Positions 59,232 to 60,967 of a stretch of 60,967 nucleotides of DNA are shown piece after piece. A model generated the notes under the pieces. It worked only from the letters and a program-made list of their open reading frames with translations. It did no database searches and had not been told where the DNA came from. Origin of the DNA: Streptacidiphilus pinicola (GTDB lineage Bacteria; Actinomycetota; Actinomycetes; Streptomycetales; Streptomycetaceae); the NCBI RefSeq assembly GCF_003258295.1, contig NZ_QKYN01000054.1, positions 1-60,967 of the forward strand, given 5' to 3'. The position numbers and the translations under genes were made by a program. Numbering within the stretch: position 1 is the first letter of the stretch; each line of letters begins with the position of its first letter.

Positions 59232-60881
59232 ATGGCTTACGCGATCACCCGCACCTGCTGCAACGACGCCTCCTGTGTGTCCGTCTGCCCGGTCAACTGC
59301 ATCCATCCGACCCCCGACGAGCCCGAGTTCGGCACCACCGACCTGCTCTACATCGACCCAGCGGCGTGTATCGACTGCGGTGCCTGCGCCGACGCCTGCC
59401 CGGTCGACGCGGTCTTCCCGGTCGATCGCCTGGCCGGGCCCGACATCCAGTACGCCGAGCTCAACCGCCGCTGGTACGAAGAGAACCCGACCGACCACGC
59501 CTGGGGGGCGCCGGAATTCCCGCGCAGCCTGCCGAACGGCTTCGGCGAGCTCTCGGTCGCCGTGGTGGGCACCGGCCCGTCCGCCGGATATACGGCGCAG
59601 TTGCTGCTGCGCACGACCGGCGCGCGCGTCACGATGATAGACCGCCTGCCGGTCGCGGGCGGGCTGCTGCGTCACGGCGTCGCGCCGGACCACCAGTCCA
59701 CCAAGCGCATCGGCGAGTCCTTCGCCGACACCTTCCACCACCCGGCCCTGCGGATGCACCTCGGGGTCACCATCGGCGAGGACCTCAGCCACGAGGACCT
59801 GACCGCCTATCACCACGCCGTCGTCTACGCCGTCGGCGCGGCGGGCGACCGCAGGCTGGGCCTGCCCGGCGAGGACCTCCCCGGCAGCCTGCCCGCGACG
59901 ACGCTGGTGGGCTGGTACAACGCCCACCCGACCGTCCCCGCCGACGCCGTGGACCTCGCCGCGGAGCGCGCCGTGGTGGTCGGCAACGGCAATGTGGCGG
60001 TCGACATCGCCCGCATCCTGCTCACCGACCCGGACGAACTGGCCCGTACCGACATCGCCGACCACGCGCTGGCGGCGCTGCGCGACAGCCGCGTTCGCGA
60101 GGTCGTACTGCTGGCCCGCCGCGGTCCCGAGCACGCGGCATGGACGCGCCCGGAGTTCCTGGCGCTGACGCACCTGGCCGGCGTGGACCTGGTGGTGGCC
60201 GACGAGCCGGGTGTGCGCGAGGCGATCGCGGCGGCGTCGGCGGACCCGAAGGCGGCCGACTCCAAGGCGGCGCTGCTGGCCGGGCTGCCCGTCGAGACCG
60301 TCGACTGGGCGGCCGCGCCGCCGGCCGGACGGCGGCGGATCGTGCTGCGCTTCGGCGCTACGCCGCAGCAGCTGCTCGGCCGCGACCGGGTCGAGGGGCT
60401 GCGCGTCAGCGGTCCCGACGCCACGGAGTCGACGATCGCGGCGGGCCTGGTGGTCCGCTCCATCGGCTACCGCGGCGTGCCCGTCCCCGGGCTGCCCTTC
60501 GACGAGGCGTCGGGCACCATCCCGCACGACGGTGCCCGCGTCGTCGACCCGGCCACGGGCCGCCCGCTGCCCGCCACCTACGTGGTCGGCTGGGCCAAGC
60601 GCGGCCCGTCCGGCGGCATCGGCGCCAACCGGGACTGCGCGCAGGAGACCGTCGACGCCCTGCTCGACGACGCGGCGGCCGGCCTGCTCAGCGCTCCGGC
60701 GCACCGGATCCAGGGCTTCGCGGGCCTGGTCCGGCGACGTCGGCCGGACGCGCTCGGGCTGCGCCAGTGGCGTGCCGTGGACCGCGCCGAACGCGCCCGC
60801 GGTGAGGCCTCCGGCCGCCCGCGCGTCAAGCTGGCCACGGTTCCGGAACTCGTCGCCTCGGCCCGCCGGTTCCGCCCGTAG
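59232..60881 (+). CDS. Ferredoxin / ferredoxin-NADP reductase fusion (FprB-like)
   Basis: A 549-aa electron-transfer protein: N-terminal 7Fe/4Fe-4S ferredoxin (1-about 75; CCNDASCVSVCPVNC and CIDCGACADACPVDAV) fused to an adrenodoxin-reductase-like FAD/NADP domain (about 107-549; VAVVGTGPSAGYTAQ for FAD, VVVGNGNVAVDIAR for NADP, GWAKRGPSGGIGANR at the C-terminal FAD site). This matches the mycobacterial FprB layout. Cotranscribed with the AurF-type oxygenase. Confidence 0.9.
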   Translation: MAYAITRTCCNDASCVSVCPVNCIHPTPDEPEFGTTDLLYIDPAACIDCGACADACPVDAVFPVDRLAGPDIQYAELNRRWYEENPTDHAWGAPEFPRSLPNGFGELSVAVVGTGPSAGYTAQLLLRTTGARVTMIDRLPVAGGLLRHGVAPDHQSTKRIGESFADTFHHPALRMHLGVTIGEDLSHEDLTAYHHAVVYAVGAAGDRRLGLPGEDLPGSLPATTLVGWYNAHPTVPADAVDLAAERAVVVGNGNVAVDIARILLTDPDELARTDIADHALAALRDSRVREVVLLARRGPEHAAWTRPEFLALTHLAGVDLVVADEPGVREAIAAASADPKAADSKAALLAGLPVETVDWAAAPPAGRRRIVLRFGATPQQLLGRDRVEGLRVSGPDATESTIAAGLVVRSIGYRGVPVPGLPFDEASGTIPHDGARVVDPATGRPLPATYVVGWAKRGPSGGIGANRDCAQETVDALLDDAAAGLLSAPAHRIQGFAGLVRRRRPDALGLRQWRAVDRAERARGEASGRPRVKLATVPELVASARRFRP

Positions 60882-60902
60882 GGTCTCCCGGACGGCCTGG
60901 TC

Positions 60903-60933
60903 GGGGGCGGCAGCCGCGGAAGCCGGCGCCCCC
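60903..60933 (+). terminator. Terminator after the ferredoxin reductase
   Basis: GGGGGC (60903-60908) pairs with GCCCCC (60928-60933), with a further GGC/GCC inside separated by a small bulge. It lies 21 bp after the stop codon. Confidence 0.6.
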
Positions 60934-60967
60934 GGCCCCGTGGCCCCGCGGCCCCGCGGCCCCGCGG
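60934..60967. repeat. Tandem GGCCCCGC octamers at the window end
   Basis: Four tandem 8-bp units from 60934 (GGCCCCGT once, then GGCCCCGC three times) run to the end of the window and may continue beyond it. Confidence 0.7.

Noticed and set aside
1..60967. CRISPR array, prophage, transposon or biosynthetic gene cluster
   Set aside because: No repeat-spacer pattern, integrase, transposase, terminal inverted repeat pair or core PKS/NRPS/terpene gene was seen; the thioesterase, P450 and AurF genes are scattered, not clustered.

Overview
The window is about 61 kb of very GC-rich DNA with strong G/C bias at codon third positions, frequent GTG/TTG starts and many candidate leaderless genes. Together with the gene families present (SpoIIE-type PP2C phosphatases, an ECF42/YCII pair, a DUF574 methyltransferase, a class F sortase, mycothiol-type maleylpyruvate isomerase family, DUF4232, Clp_N plus HTH), this points to an actinomycete of the Streptomycetaceae (Streptomyces, Kitasatospora or Streptacidiphilus type). 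No rRNA, tRNA, CRISPR array, transposase or phage gene was found. The content looks like accessory or arm-proximal chromosome: many small regulator-plus-target units rather than long housekeeping operons.

Layout. 1-4.2 kb: an endonuclease/exonuclease/phosphatase protein, then MarR - MFS exporter - aldo/keto reductase. 4.4-10 kb: HPP membrane protein, an alpha/beta hydrolase overlapping a cytochrome P450, a GH16 glycosidase and small unknown proteins. 10.1-16.9 kb: a decayed secreted beta-helix gene, a SNF2 helicase, a divergent GAF/PAS/SpoIIE phosphatase and a sirtuin. 17-17.9 kb: a compact HTH/stand-alone Clp_N operon with twin palindromic operators laid over a leaderless promoter. 18-26.6 kb: secreted proteins, a large YVTN-propeller/phosphoesterase, a mycothiol-type DinB-like protein, a membrane sensor SpoIIE phosphatase with its own ATPase domain, a DUF1062 gene remnant and an orphan type II thioesterase. 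26.6-31.7 kb (minus strand): a cupin, a small ATP-grasp-unrelated RNA ligase, acyl-CoA synthetase, SGNH hydrolase and TetR regulator. 32-38.7 kb: a MurJ-type flippase and two LysR/transporter divergons. 38.8-43.6 kb: a FUSC exporter with MarR regulator, the ECF42/YCII pair, and a patatin-like protein preceded by a tiny upstream ORF. 43.6-49 kb: asparagine synthase and the proton-translocating transhydrogenase pntA-pntB. 49.2-52.1 kb: a cell-surface signalling module (DUF4232 surface protein with a sortase-like tail, class F sortase, ECF sigma factor, membrane protein with a DUF4232 ectodomain). 52.1-60.9 kb: AraC + glyoxalase-like protein, glucarate-dehydratase-like enolase, PIG-L deacetylase, DUF574 methyltransferase, GH16-CBM13 glucanase, and an AurF-type diiron oxygenase with a ferredoxin/NADP reductase fusion.

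Most interesting points. (1) The HTH + Clp_N pair (17.0-17.9 kb), which may be a sensor/decoy for damage or antibiotics that act on the ClpC N-domain. (2) The DUF4232-sortase-sigma-DUF4232 module (49.2-52.1 kb), where the same ectodomain family appears both on the putative wall-anchored protein and on the putative anti-sigma factor. (3) At least a dozen genes have a TANNNT-like hexamer exactly 6-7 nt before the start codon and no Shine-Dalgarno, so they are probably read from leaderless mRNAs. (4) Several perfect palindromes sit over promoters; some have an obvious local regulator and one (45881-45898) has none. All functional calls are from reading the translated sequence and from memory of the families; no database search was run.
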